Below are positions 24,379 through 33,576 of a stretch of 64,000 bases of DNA, piece by piece. The DNA comes from CAG-217 sp963642245 (GTDB lineage Bacteria > Bacillota > Clostridia > Oscillospirales > Acutalibacteraceae), in contig CAVIFY010000009.1 of NCBI GenBank assembly GCA_963642245.1, positions 3,062 to 67,061 on the forward strand, given 5' to 3'. The number at the start of each line of letters is the position of its first letter. Positions within the stretch are counted from its first letter, which is position 1. Position numbers and translations under genes: made by a program. The notes under the pieces are model-generated. The model was given only the letters and a program-made list of their open reading frames with translations. It was not told the origin of the DNA and made no database searches.

Positions 24379-25446
24379 ATGAAAAAGGTACTTTCCACCC
24401 TGCTGGCTGTTATGCTGGCTGTGACCATGCTCACCGGCATGGCGATCCCTGCCCAGGCAGCGGAGAACGACATCTTCAACCCCGGCGTGCTGGAGCTGGA
24501 CGGCAGTGTTGCCGCCACATTCAGCAAAACCAAGAACGCTGCATTCTTTACCTTTACACCGGCGACCAAGGGTATGTATGAGTTCAAAATGCAGGACAAG
24601 AAGTTTGCAGATCTGTATGTGTCTATGGATATTTGCGACAATTATTTGAACAGCCTTGCCGACTCCGGCGATGTGATGGGCGACGGCTCCGATACGACGA
24701 TCGCCGTAGCGACCACATTGGAGGCCGGTGTGACCTACATTGTGGGTGTCTATTTGGATGAGGATGATGCGGAGGGGCTGTCCCGTCCGCTGACCGTGAA
24801 TGTGAATGCACTGGTGCACAAGCACAACATCAAGACGATGAATGTGGTGGCTACAAAGGAAGATATGGGCTATACCGCCAAGTATTGCACCTTCTGCACA
24901 TTGGACGATGAGTCTATGCAGGTGTATTTCCCCTATGAGACGCTTAAGCTGAGCAAGACCTCTTACACCTACGACGGCAAAGAGAAAAAGCCCGGTGTGA
25001 CTGTATTGGACTGGATGGACGATCCCATCTCCAAGAGCGAGTACACCGTGACTTACCCCAAGAGCGCCAAGAATGTGGGCAAGTACACCGTGACCATCAA
25101 GTTTAAGAACCACTATGCCGGTACGGAGAAGCGCACCTTTACCATCAATCCCAAGGGCACTTCCGTAAGCAAGGTGACCAGCCCCAAGAAAGCCCAGCTG
25201 AAAGTGACCTGGAAGAAACAGGCCACCCAGACCACCGGCTATCAGGTGCAGTACAGCACGGACAAGAACTTCAAAAAGGGTAACAAGACCGTGACCGTAA
25301 AGGGCGCTAAGACCACCTCCAAGACCATTTCCAAGCTCACCAAGGGCAAGAAATACTATGTGCGGGTGCGCACCTACAAGACGGTGAATAAGACCAACTT
25401 CTACTCCGGCTGGAGCAAGAGCAGCTCTGTCACCGTGAAAAAATAA
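24379..25446 (+). CDS. Secreted protein with YDG/Ig-like and fibronectin type III domains
   Basis: 355 residues with a signal peptide cleaved near PAQAAE (about 28-31). The N-terminal part (about 35-155) is an all-beta domain resembling bacterial pre-peptidase C-terminal-like modules (FSKTKNAAFFTFTPATKGMYEF, then GVTYIVGVYLDED). Residues about 190-258 form a YDG/MBG-type Ig-like repeat (LSKTSYTYDGKEKKPGVTV, VGKYTVTIKFKNHYAGT). The C-terminus (about 260-355) is a fibronectin III domain (GYQVQYSTDKNFKKG, YYVRVRTYKT). No catalytic motif is visible, so it is probably a structural or binding surface protein. AGCGAGG precedes the start; an in-frame GTG 20 codons earlier lies inside the terminator hairpin. 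Confidence 0.78.
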   Translation: MKKVLSTLLAVMLAVTMLTGMAIPAQAAENDIFNPGVLELDGSVAATFSKTKNAAFFTFTPATKGMYEFKMQDKKFADLYVSMDICDNYLNSLADSGDVMGDGSDTTIAVATTLEAGVTYIVGVYLDEDDAEGLSRPLTVNVNALVHKHNIKTMNVVATKEDMGYTAKYCTFCTLDDESMQVYFPYETLKLSKTSYTYDGKEKKPGVTVLDWMDDPISKSEYTVTYPKSAKNVGKYTVTIKFKNHYAGTEKRTFTINPKGTSVSKVTSPKKAQLKVTWKKQATQTTGYQVQYSTDKNFKKGNKTVTVKGAKTTSKTISKLTKGKKYYVRVRTYKTVNKTNFYSGWSKSSSVTVKK

Positions 25447-25454
25447 GAAAACCG

Positions 25455-25483
25455 TTGACAAATCCGCGCGGGTGTGGTAAACT
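25455..25483 (+). promoter_or_regulatory. Promoter of the infC-rpmI-rplT operon
   Basis: TTGACA (25455-25460), a 17-base spacer and TAAACT (25478-25483), nine bases after the preceding gene's stop. Confidence 0.75.
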
Positions 25484-25489
25484 ATTGCC

Positions 25490-25637
25490 ACAACAAAGCA
25501 GAACGACCCTGTTCTCCCCTCCCGCTGCGGCAAAGAGGGCAATCTTCAATTCCTGAGATTTTAGAGAAGTGCGGGCGTTTTGCGTCCGCACTTTTTGGCT
25601 TTTCAGCCGGTGCAACTTTATCAAAGAGGTGTTATTT
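25490..25637 (+). ncRNA. L20-type leader with attenuator before infC
   Basis: An untranslated leader of about 150 bases before infC-rpmI-rplT, matching in position and layout the known Firmicutes L20 leader, where ribosomal protein L20 binds and favours termination. Seen: a terminator stem AAGTGCGG (25567-25574) with CCGCACTT (25586-25593) followed by TTTTTGG. Upstream G/C-rich segments (about 25510-25545) could form the competing structure; I have not folded them. Family assignment rests on gene context plus this terminator. Confidence 0.65.
25567..25598 (+). terminator. Attenuator in the infC leader
   Basis: Stem 25567-25574 / 25586-25593 plus an inner CG pair, then TTTTT. Probably conditional; it can also stop read-through from the gene ending at 25446, which has no terminator of its own. 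Confidence 0.7.
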
Positions 25638-26162
25638 ATCAGCAGAGAAAAGGACACAGTCCAACTCAACGAACAAATTCGGGATAAAGAACTTCGTATC
25701 GTCTCCGCCGACGGCGAGCAGTTGGGGATCATGAGCGCCCGTGACGCGCAAAAGATCGCCGATGATCGCGGTCTGGATCTGGTGAAGATCGCTCCCCAGG
25801 CAAAGCCCCCGGTCTGCAAGATCATGGATTACAGCAAGTACCGTTACGAGCAGGCCAAGCGGGAGAAAGAGAACCGCAAGAACCAAAAGACCGTGGAAAC
25901 GAAAGAAATTCGCTTGTCCCTGAAGATCGACATCGGTGACTTCAACACCAAGCTCAACCATGCCAAAAAGTTCTTAGAGGCCGGCAACAAGCTGAAGGTA
26001 TCTATCCGCCTGCGCGGGCGGGAGATGGCCCACTCTGACCTGGGCGTTGCCACCATGCAGCGCTTTGCCGAGGGGATCGGCGAGCTGGGCTCTGTTGACA
26101 AGCAACCCAAACTGGAGGGCAGACAGATCCTGATGTTTATGTCCCCCAAGGCAGCAAAGTAA
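25638..26162 (+). CDS. infC: Translation initiation factor IF-3, probable AUC start
   Basis: IF-3 binds the 30S subunit and checks start-codon and initiator-tRNA choice. From ATC at 25638 it has 174 residues, the family norm. Seen: N-domain VQLNEQIRDKELRIVSADGEQ, linker KPPVCKIMDYSKYRYEQAKR, C-domain KEIRLSLKIDIGDFNTKLNHAKKF with a helix ending in ILMFMSPK. No ATG lies near the expected N-terminus. AAAGAGGTG sits seven bases before ATC, whereas the in-frame GTG at 25629 overlaps that site. IF-3 genes classically use AUU/AUC starts so that IF-3 represses its own translation; the same is inferred here. First gene of an operon with rpmI and rplT. Confidence 0.9.
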   Translation: MSREKDTVQLNEQIRDKELRIVSADGEQLGIMSARDAQKIADDRGLDLVKIAPQAKPPVCKIMDYSKYRYEQAKREKENRKNQKTVETKEIRLSLKIDIGDFNTKLNHAKKFLEAGNKLKVSIRLRGREMAHSDLGVATMQRFAEGIGELGSVDKQPKLEGRQILMFMSPKAAK

Positions 26163-26186
26163 ATTCACAAAACGGAGGAATAGATT

Positions 26187-26384
26187 ATGCCTAAAATCAA
26201 AACGCACAGCGGCGCAAAAAAGCGCTTCAAGACCACCAAAAGCGGCAAGGTAAAGCGTGCCCACGCTTACACCTCCCACATTTTGACCAAGAAGTCCACC
26301 AAGCGTAAGAGAAACCTGCGCAAGACTGCCGTTGCAGATGTGACCAACCAGAAGCAGTGCAAGCGCCTGGTGCCCTACAAATAA
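26187..26384 (+). CDS. rpmI: 50S ribosomal protein L35
   Basis: 65 residues, very basic, standard for L35. Typical phrases: MPKIKTHSGAKKRFKTTKSG at the start and RKRNLRKTAVADVTNQ later. AACGGAGGA precedes the start. It lies between infC and rplT, the conserved bacterial order, so expression follows the L20 leader. Confidence 0.97.
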   Translation: MPKIKTHSGAKKRFKTTKSGKVKRAHAYTSHILTKKSTKRKRNLRKTAVADVTNQKQCKRLVPYK

Positions 26385-26424
26385 GAGACAACGCGTTTTA
26401 TCAGAATATCGGAGGTAAGAAAGA

Positions 26425-26778
26425 ATGGCTAGAATTAAAGGCGCTATGGCGACCCGCAAGAGAAGAAAGAAAGTATTAAAGGCTGCAAAGGGTTATTACG
26501 GCGGCAAGCACCGTCTGTTTAAGACTGCAAAGCAGGCTGTGATGAAGAGCGGCCAGTACGCTTACATCGGCCGTAAGCAGAAGAAGAGAGATTTCCGCAG
26601 AATGTGGATCACCCGTATCTCTGCTGCCTGCAAGGCAAACGGTATGAACTACTCCACCTTTATGAACGGTCTGAAGAAGGCCGGCGTGGACCTGAACAGA
26701 AAGATGCTGTCTGAGATCGCGATCGCCGATCCGGCGGGCTTCACCGCTCTGACCGAGACCGCTAAGGCTGCTCTGTAA
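26425..26778 (+). CDS. rplT: 50S ribosomal protein L20
   Basis: 117 residues. Seen: MARIKGAMATRKRRKKVLK, AKGYYGGKHRLFKTAKQAV, RKQKKRDFRRMWITRISAAC and a C-terminal GLKKAGVDLNRKMLSEIA. Binds 23S rRNA early in 50S assembly and is the likely repressor acting at its own operon leader. Preceded by ATCGGAGG and followed by a terminator. Confidence 0.97.
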   Translation: MARIKGAMATRKRRKKVLKAAKGYYGGKHRLFKTAKQAVMKSGQYAYIGRKQKKRDFRRMWITRISAACKANGMNYSTFMNGLKKAGVDLNRKMLSEIAIADPAGFTALTETAKAAL

Positions 26779-26790
26779 GAATTGTAAATG

Positions 26791-26828
26791 ACGGACTGTA
26801 CCCTTGTGGGTGCGGTCCGTTTTGCTTT
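26791..26828 (+). terminator. Terminator of the infC-rpmI-rplT operon
   Basis: ACGGAC (26791-26796) pairs with GTCCGT (26815-26820), with an inner ACCC / GGGT stem, then TTTGCTTTTT. Confidence 0.8.
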
Positions 26829-26837
26829 TTAGTTTGC

Positions 26838-26863
26838 GGATCGATGTGGGCATCGATCCCTAC
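26838..26863 (-). repeat. GTAGGG-edged palindromic element, copy 3
   Basis: Arms GGATCGATG (26838-26846) and CATCGATCC (26851-26859) around TGGG, then CTAC. Same architecture as copy 1 with compensating arm changes. Confidence 0.6.
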
Positions 26864-26893
26864 AACCGTTTTTCAATTCATTTCTTCCTATTT

Positions 26894-26919
26894 CGTAGGG
26901 CGGGGGCTTGCTCCCGCCG
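26894..26919 (+). repeat. GTAGGG-edged palindromic element, copy 4
   Basis: CGTAGGGCGGGGGC, then TTGCTCCCGCCG. All 26 bases, and the preceding TTT, are identical to the copy at 52559-52584, more than 25 kb away. Confidence 0.7.
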
Positions 26920-27018
26920 TTTACGGATGAATGGTATCCGCCTGTGCAAACAATATGTGCAAAGCCGCGAGATTGACTAACGACTATGATTTTTGAAAAA
27001 AGGCAAAATTTTTTGCCT

Positions 27019-27047
27019 TTGGGTGTTGCACTTTTTTGCGTTATAAT
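27019..27047 (+). promoter_or_regulatory. Promoter of the housekeeping gene run
   Basis: TTGGGT (27019-27024), a 17-base spacer and a consensus TATAAT (27042-27047), about 100 bases before the rRNA methyltransferase start. The -35 box overlaps the arm of the inverted repeat at 26999-27020. Confidence 0.6.
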
Positions 27048-27151
27048 GTAATATAAGACTTAATTTAATAAATAGAGCCAGTGGTTTGGTTAAACAGATA
27101 GGGGTCGGCCCGGTGCCGACTGCATAGTAGCACGCCAAAACGGAGATGTGT

Positions 27152-27925
27152 ATGGATAAAATCACGGGAAAACAGAATCAACTGATCAAGGACACCAAAA
27201 AATTGTTGGTCTCCGCCAAGGCACGCCGGGACGCTCGTTCCTTTGTGCTGGAGGGGGCGCGGCTTTGTTTTGATGTCCTTCATTCGTTTTATACCGTTAC
27301 CCTGGTGCTGGTCACCGCCGACTGTATGGCGCGCTACCCGGCGGAATGCGCCCGGTTGTTTGATCGAGCCGGTCGGGCAGTGGAGATCAGCGGCCAGGTG
27401 GCGGACAAGCTGGCGGAGACGGAGCACACCCAGGGGATCTTCTGCGTGTGCAAAATGCCGGAGGAGAACCCCACCATTGAGACCGGGCGGTTTATCGCCC
27501 TGGACGGGGTGCAGGACCCCAGCAACCTGGGGGCCATCGCCCGCAGCGCAGAGGCGCTGGGCATTGCCGGTCTGCTGGCGTACAACTGCTGTGATGTGTA
27601 CAATCCCAAGGCGCTGCGCGCCTCTATGGGCAGCCTGCTGCGGCTGCCGGTGACCGTCAGCCACGATCTGCGGGAGGATCTGCTGCTGTATAAGGCAGAG
27701 GGGTTCCAGGTACTGGGCACTGTGCCGGTGGATACGGCAGCCAAGATCACGGAGACCCGCTTTACCAAGTCCTCCATCTGTGTGATCGGCAACGAGGGCA
27801 ACGGGATCAGCCAGGGGGTCAAGCAGGTGTGCGACGATCTGGTGACTATTCCCATGAAAGGGCGGGCCGAGAGCCTGAACGCCTCCGTTGCGGCGGCCAT
27901 TACCATGTGGGAGATGATGCGATGA
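27152..27925 (+). CDS. TrmH/SpoU-family RNA methyltransferase
   Basis: SAM-dependent 2'-O-ribose methyltransferase of rRNA or tRNA; 257 residues. The N-terminal substrate-binding part begins with KITGKQNQLIKDTKKLL and ARSFVLEGARL. SPOUT motifs: LDGVQDPSNLGAIARSAEAL (motif 1, about 116-135), ICVIGNEGNGIS (motif 2, about 209-220) and IPMKGRAESLNASVAAAI (motif 3). The start is chosen over an ATG two codons earlier because CGGAG lies six bases before it. ATGA overlap with dprA. Target nucleotide unknown. Confidence 0.92.
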   Translation: MDKITGKQNQLIKDTKKLLVSAKARRDARSFVLEGARLCFDVLHSFYTVTLVLVTADCMARYPAECARLFDRAGRAVEISGQVADKLAETEHTQGIFCVCKMPEENPTIETGRFIALDGVQDPSNLGAIARSAEALGIAGLLAYNCCDVYNPKALRASMGSLLRLPVTVSHDLREDLLLYKAEGFQVLGTVPVDTAAKITETRFTKSSICVIGNEGNGISQGVKQVCDDLVTIPMKGRAESLNASVAAAITMWEMMR

Positions 27926-29121
27926 GCGAGACAGCCTACTGGATATGGCTCCAATGTGCCCTGGGAGAGGGCGCGGCGGTACAGCCTTTGTTAGAAGAAT
28001 TCGGCAGCGCCAAAGCGGTGTATGACGCCAACATTATGGAGTGGCGTATGAGCCCGGCGCTGACAAAATATCAGGTGCAGCACTTGGAGAGCACGCCCCT
28101 GTCCGCTGCGGACAAAGTGCTCTCGGCCTGCAAACAGCAGGGCTGGCAGGTGCTCACCTATGACCACCCGGATTATCCCCGCCTGCTGCGGGATCTGCCG
28201 GATCCGCCGTTGGCGCTGTATGTGGACGGCACCGTGCCGGACTGGAACCGACGGTTGACCCTGGGCATTGTGGGCACCCGCCAGGCGTCCGCATATGCGG
28301 TGCAGGTGTGCGATATTATGGCCAAGGGCGTGGCCGGAGCCGGTGCCATTGTGGTCAGCGGCGGCGCGCTGGGGATCGACAGTACCGCCCACAAGGGCGC
28401 TATGCTGGCCGGTGGCACCACCGTTGCGGTGCTGGGCTGCGGTCTGGGCACTCGGTATTTGATGCAAAATGAGCCGCTGCGGGCAGAAATTCGCCTGCAC
28501 GGTGTGCTGGTAACGGAGTTTCGTCCCTTTACCCCGGCGGGGAAGCACACATTCCCTTTGCGTAACCGCCTGATCAGCGGTATGAGCGAGGGTCTGCTGG
28601 TGGTGGAAGCCGGCAGTCACAGCGGCTCTTTGATCACCGCCCGTTGCGCGCTGGAACAGGGGCGCGATGTGTACGCGGTGCCCGGCTCCGTACTGTCTAC
28701 GGACTTTGCCGGTACAAACGATCTGATTAACGACGGCGCCTATGTGGTGACCCAGCCGGTCCAGCTGCTCTCCGGTTATGCAGAGCGCTACCACCTGGAT
28801 CTGGACCGGGTGCCCAGTGTGCAGCAGCTGCTGGCAGCGGGGCAGGATCCGGGCGCCAACTTGCCCCAAACCTCCAAGGAGTACGATTTTGAACGGCTGG
28901 AGGAGGGGCGGCAGCGGCTGAAAAAGCGACGAGAAAATCAGGCGCTGCTTACAGCTGCGGAAAGTGCGGTGCTTGCCGCGCTGCCGGAGGTATTCACCCC
29001 GGTGGATCAGGTGGCGGCCAAGGCGGCTATGCCCCAGGGGCAGCTGCTGGCGGCACTGACCAAGCTGGAACTGCTGGATCTGGCGGAGAGCGCCCCCGGC
29101 AGCCGCTTTCGGAAGAAATAA
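27922..29121 (+). CDS. dprA: DNA-processing protein DprA (Smf)
   Basis: Loads RecA on incoming single-stranded DNA during natural transformation. 399 residues. N-terminal SAM/HhH-like region, then the Rossmann domain: LGIVGTRQASAY, VVSGGALGIDSTAHKGAM (nucleic-acid-binding SGGALGID), AVLGCGL, TFPLRNRLISGMSEGLLVVE and GRDVYAVPGS. The C-terminal winged helix (about 335-399, with PEVFTPVDQVAAKAAMPQG) is present. It sits in the common Firmicutes order dprA-topA-trmFO and starts within the previous stop. Confidence 0.95.
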   Translation: MSETAYWIWLQCALGEGAAVQPLLEEFGSAKAVYDANIMEWRMSPALTKYQVQHLESTPLSAADKVLSACKQQGWQVLTYDHPDYPRLLRDLPDPPLALYVDGTVPDWNRRLTLGIVGTRQASAYAVQVCDIMAKGVAGAGAIVVSGGALGIDSTAHKGAMLAGGTTVAVLGCGLGTRYLMQNEPLRAEIRLHGVLVTEFRPFTPAGKHTFPLRNRLISGMSEGLLVVEAGSHSGSLITARCALEQGRDVYAVPGSVLSTDFAGTNDLINDGAYVVTQPVQLLSGYAERYHLDLDRVPSVQQLLAAGQDPGANLPQTSKEYDFERLEEGRQRLKKRRENQALLTAAESAVLAALPEVFTPVDQVAAKAAMPQGQLLAALTKLELLDLAESAPGSRFRKK

Positions 29122-29150
29122 CAGCTCGAGAGAGAAAGGATATAGAAAGT

Positions 29151-31259
29151 ATGTCAAAACTGGTTATTGTGGAGTCGCCTGCCAAGGCGAAAAACATTAA
29201 AGGCTATTTGGGCAAGGGGTACGATGTGGTGGCCTCTATGGGCCATGTGCGGGACCTGCCCGCCGCCCGGCTGTCTGTGGACATTGCCCATGACTTTGCC
29301 CCCAAGTACGCGGTGATCGCCGGCAAAGAGAACTTTGTAAAGGACCTGAAGAAAAAGGCCCAGGCTGCCGATTATGTGTACCTGGCAACGGACCCTGATC
29401 GAGAGGGGGAGGCCATCAGCTGGCACCTGGCCACATTGCTGGGGCTGGATATGAACGAGAAGAACCGGGTCACCTTTAACGAGATCACCAAGCACGGCGT
29501 GCTCACCGGTATGGAGCACCCCCGCGCCATTGATATTGACTTTGTAAACGCCCAGCAGGCCCGGCGCATTTTGGACCGGCTCATCGGTTACAAGCTGTCG
29601 CCCTTTATCAGCCAAAAAATTCGGCGGGGCCTGTCTGCCGGTCGTGTGCAGTCTGTGGCTCTGCGGCTGGTGGTGGACCGGGAAGAGGAGATCCGCGCTT
29701 TTAAGCCGGAGGAATATTGGTCCATTGACGCCAAGTTTACCAACCCGCCGGAGCGCAAGAGCTTTGCCGCCGCCCTGGCCGGTAAGGTGGACGATAAGGC
29801 CAAGATCAAGATCACTTCCAAGGAGGAGAGCGACAAGATCCTTTCCGATCTGGAGGGCGCCGAATACATTGTGCAGTCGGTGAAGAAGGGCACCCGCAAG
29901 AAGAGCCCCACCCCGCCGTTCATCACCTCCACCTTGCAGCAGGAGGCCTCCCGCCGCCTGTCGTTCCAGGCCAAGCGGACCATGAAAGCCGCTCAGGAGC
30001 TGTACGAGGGTGTGGAAGTGGCCGGTCACGGCACCCTGGGTCTGATCACCTATATGCGTACCGACTCCCTGCGTATCTCTGAGGAGGCGCGGGCCGCCGG
30101 TAACGCCTTTATTACAGAGACTTACGGCGAAAAGTACCTGCCCAAAAAGCCCCGGTACTTTAAGTCCAAGAGCAATATTCAGGACGGCCACGAGGCCATC
30201 CGCCCCACCACCCCCTCCATTACGCCGGAGATGGTGAAGGGCAGCGTTACCACCGATCAGTACAAGATCTACAAGCTGGTGTGGGAGCGGTTTATCGCCT
30301 CCCTGATGGAGAACTGCCTGCAAGAGACTATGAAAATCGAGATCGTGGCCAACGGCTATGTGTTCAACGCCACCGGCTACACAGTGAAGTTTGACGGCTT
30401 TACCGTGCTGTATGAGGAGAAAGGCGACGACGGCAAAACCGAGGGCGCAGCGCCCCTGCCGCCGGTAAAGGCCGGTGACAAGCTGCGGCTCAAGAGCATT
30501 CTCGGCAATCAGCACTTTACCCAGCCCCCCGCCCGGTACACGGAGGCGTCCCTGACCAAGGCGCTGGAGGAGAACGGCGTGGGCCGCCCCTCCACCTATG
30601 TGACCATCACCTCCACCATTGTGGGCCGGGAGTATGTGAAGCGCGAGGGCAAGCAGTTCGTGCCCACAGAGCTGGGCGAGGCGGTGACCAAGCTGCTGGA
30701 GGAGCGTATGCCCAATATTGTGGATGTAAAATATACCTCCAAGATGGAGGCGGATCTGGATAAGATCGACTCCGGCGATCGGGATTATATTGATATGATC
30801 CGCCACTATTACGATGACTTTGAGGCCCCGCTGGAAAAGGCAAAGAAAGAAATGCAGGGCGTAAAGATCAAGCTGAAAGAGGAAGAGACCGATGTGGTCT
30901 GCGAAAAGTGCGGGCGCAATATGGTCATCAAGGTGGGCCGCTACGGCAAGTTCCTGGCCTGCCCCGGTTACCCGGAGTGCAAGAACACCAAGCCCCTGGT
31001 GTTTAAGACCAAGGCCAAGTGCCCGGTGTGCGGCGCAGATGTGATCGAGAAAAAGACCCGCCGGGGTACTTCTTTCTACGGCTGCTCCGCCTATCCCAAC
31101 TGCAACTTTATGACCTGGGATGTGCCCACCGACGAGGTGTGCCCCCAGTGTGGCAAGTCCCTGTTTAAGAAGCGGGGCAATGTGCTGGTGTGCCTGGACG
31201 AGAAGTGCGGCTTTAGCAAACCGGCACCTAAGAAGAAAAAAGAACAGGCAGAGGAATAA
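29151..31259 (+). CDS. topA: DNA topoisomerase I (type IA)
   Basis: Relaxes negative supercoils ahead of replication and transcription. 702 residues. TOPRIM domain at the N-terminus (LVIVESPAKAKNIKGYLG, the DPDREGEAISWH acidic triad), active-site Tyr301 in GLITYMRTDSLRIS, and three C-terminal zinc ribbons: CEKCG...CPGYPEC, CPVCG...CSAYPNC and CPQCG...CLDEKC. All expected cysteines are present. 29 bases after dprA with GAAAGGA before the ATG; the trmFO ATG begins on the last base of the TAA stop. Confidence 0.97.
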   Translation: MSKLVIVESPAKAKNIKGYLGKGYDVVASMGHVRDLPAARLSVDIAHDFAPKYAVIAGKENFVKDLKKKAQAADYVYLATDPDREGEAISWHLATLLGLDMNEKNRVTFNEITKHGVLTGMEHPRAIDIDFVNAQQARRILDRLIGYKLSPFISQKIRRGLSAGRVQSVALRLVVDREEEIRAFKPEEYWSIDAKFTNPPERKSFAAALAGKVDDKAKIKITSKEESDKILSDLEGAEYIVQSVKKGTRKKSPTPPFITSTLQQEASRRLSFQAKRTMKAAQELYEGVEVAGHGTLGLITYMRTDSLRISEEARAAGNAFITETYGEKYLPKKPRYFKSKSNIQDGHEAIRPTTPSITPEMVKGSVTTDQYKIYKLVWERFIASLMENCLQETMKIEIVANGYVFNATGYTVKFDGFTVLYEEKGDDGKTEGAAPLPPVKAGDKLRLKSILGNQHFTQPPARYTEASLTKALEENGVGRPSTYVTITSTIVGREYVKREGKQFVPTELGEAVTKLLEERMPNIVDVKYTSKMEADLDKIDSGDRDYIDMIRHYYDDFEAPLEKAKKEMQGVKIKLKEEETDVVCEKCGRNMVIKVGRYGKFLACPGYPECKNTKPLVFKTKAKCPVCGADVIEKKTRRGTSFYGCSAYPNCNFMTWDVPTDEVCPQCGKSLFKKRGNVLVCLDEKCGFSKPAPKKKKEQAEE

Positions 31260-32555
<1,296 letters not shown>

Positions 32556-32557
32556 GC

Positions 32558-33562
32558 ATGAAGATCATTGTAGACGCATTCGGCGGCGACCACGCACCCC
32601 TGGAAATTCTAAAGGGCGCTATGCAGGCGGTGGACGCCTATGATGTGGATATTATCCTTACCGGCAAAGAGGCGGAGATCCGCCGCTGTGCAGAGGAGAA
32701 CCGCTTGCAGCTGCGGCGCACCCGCATTGTGGACGCCCCCCAGGTGATCACCATGGAGGACGACGCCAAGAGCGTGCTGCGCAGCAAGAAAGACTCGTCC
32801 CTGGGCGTAGCCTTTCAGCTGCTGAAAGCCGGGGAGGGGGACGCGCTGGTCAGCGCCGGGAATACCGGTGCCGTCACCGTAGGCGCCACGCTGATCACCG
32901 GGCGGATCAAAGGGGTCAAGCGACCGGCCATCGCCTCGGTCATGCCCTCTGCGGGTAAGCCCTTTTTGATGATGGACTGCGGCGCCAATGCGGAGTGCAA
33001 GCCGGAGTTCCTGTGCCAGTTCGGGCTACTGGGCTCTCTGTATATGCAGTATGTGCTCCATGTGGAGAACCCCCGGGTGGCCCTGGCCAATAACGGCACA
33101 GAGTCCACCAAAGGCACACCCACTGTGCGGGAGGCTTATGACCTGATGACCGCCGCACCGTACAATTTTGTGGGCAATATCGAGGGCCGCCAAATCCCCT
33201 TTGGGGACGCGGATGTGGTGGTGGCCGACGGCTTTACCGGCAACTTGATCTTAAAGACCTATGAGGGCGTGGCCAAGGTGCTGATGAACGAGATGAAAGG
33301 CCTGTTCAAGAAGAACGCCTTTACCCTGCTGTCTGCCCTGGGCGTGTCCGGCGGGCTAAAGAATATGAAGACCAAGTTTGACTATAAAGAATACGGCGGC
33401 GCCGTAATGCTGGGGGTGCAAAAGCCGGTGGTCAAGGCCCACGGCTCCGCAGACGCCCGCACTTTTAAGAACGCCATCAAACAGGCGGTCTGGTTTTTGC
33501 AAAACGACCTGATCGGCCATATAGAAACCGCCCTGGCAGCCCCCGCTGCCCCGGCAGAATAA
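32558..33562 (+). CDS. plsX: Phosphate acyltransferase PlsX
   Basis: Transfers acyl groups from acyl-ACP to phosphate, giving acyl-phosphate for phospholipid synthesis at the membrane. 334 residues from the chosen ATG (MKIIVDAFGGDHAPLEI), which has GGAGA seven bases upstream; an ATG two codons earlier is only one base from it. Other family blocks: LVSAGNTGAVTVGATLI, MMDCGANAECKPEFL and DVVVADGFTGNLILKTYEG. acpP or fab genes, which often lie between plsX and rnc, are absent here; rnc follows after 14 bases. Confidence 0.95.
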   Translation: MKIIVDAFGGDHAPLEILKGAMQAVDAYDVDIILTGKEAEIRRCAEENRLQLRRTRIVDAPQVITMEDDAKSVLRSKKDSSLGVAFQLLKAGEGDALVSAGNTGAVTVGATLITGRIKGVKRPAIASVMPSAGKPFLMMDCGANAECKPEFLCQFGLLGSLYMQYVLHVENPRVALANNGTESTKGTPTVREAYDLMTAAPYNFVGNIEGRQIPFGDADVVVADGFTGNLILKTYEGVAKVLMNEMKGLFKKNAFTLLSALGVSGGLKNMKTKFDYKEYGGAVMLGVQKPVVKAHGSADARTFKNAIKQAVWFLQNDLIGHIETALAAPAAPAE

Positions 33563-33576
33563 AAGGAAGTTCGGTT

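Larger units (their letters stand above)
26829..27151. other. Gene-free region with palindromic repeats and a promoter
   Basis: No plausible gene. It holds two GTAGGG-edged palindromes in opposite orientations (26838-26863 and 26894-26919), a perfect ten-base inverted repeat AAAGGCAAAA / TTTTGCCTTT (26999-27008 / 27011-27020), and a promoter at 27019-27047 for the long housekeeping run. The stretch 26920-26995 shows nothing I can name. Confidence 0.55.

Noticed and set aside
26977..27165. Short minus-strand frame upstream of the rRNA methyltransferase
   Set aside because: No ribosome site and no domain; the region contains a promoter and inverted repeat that explain its composition.
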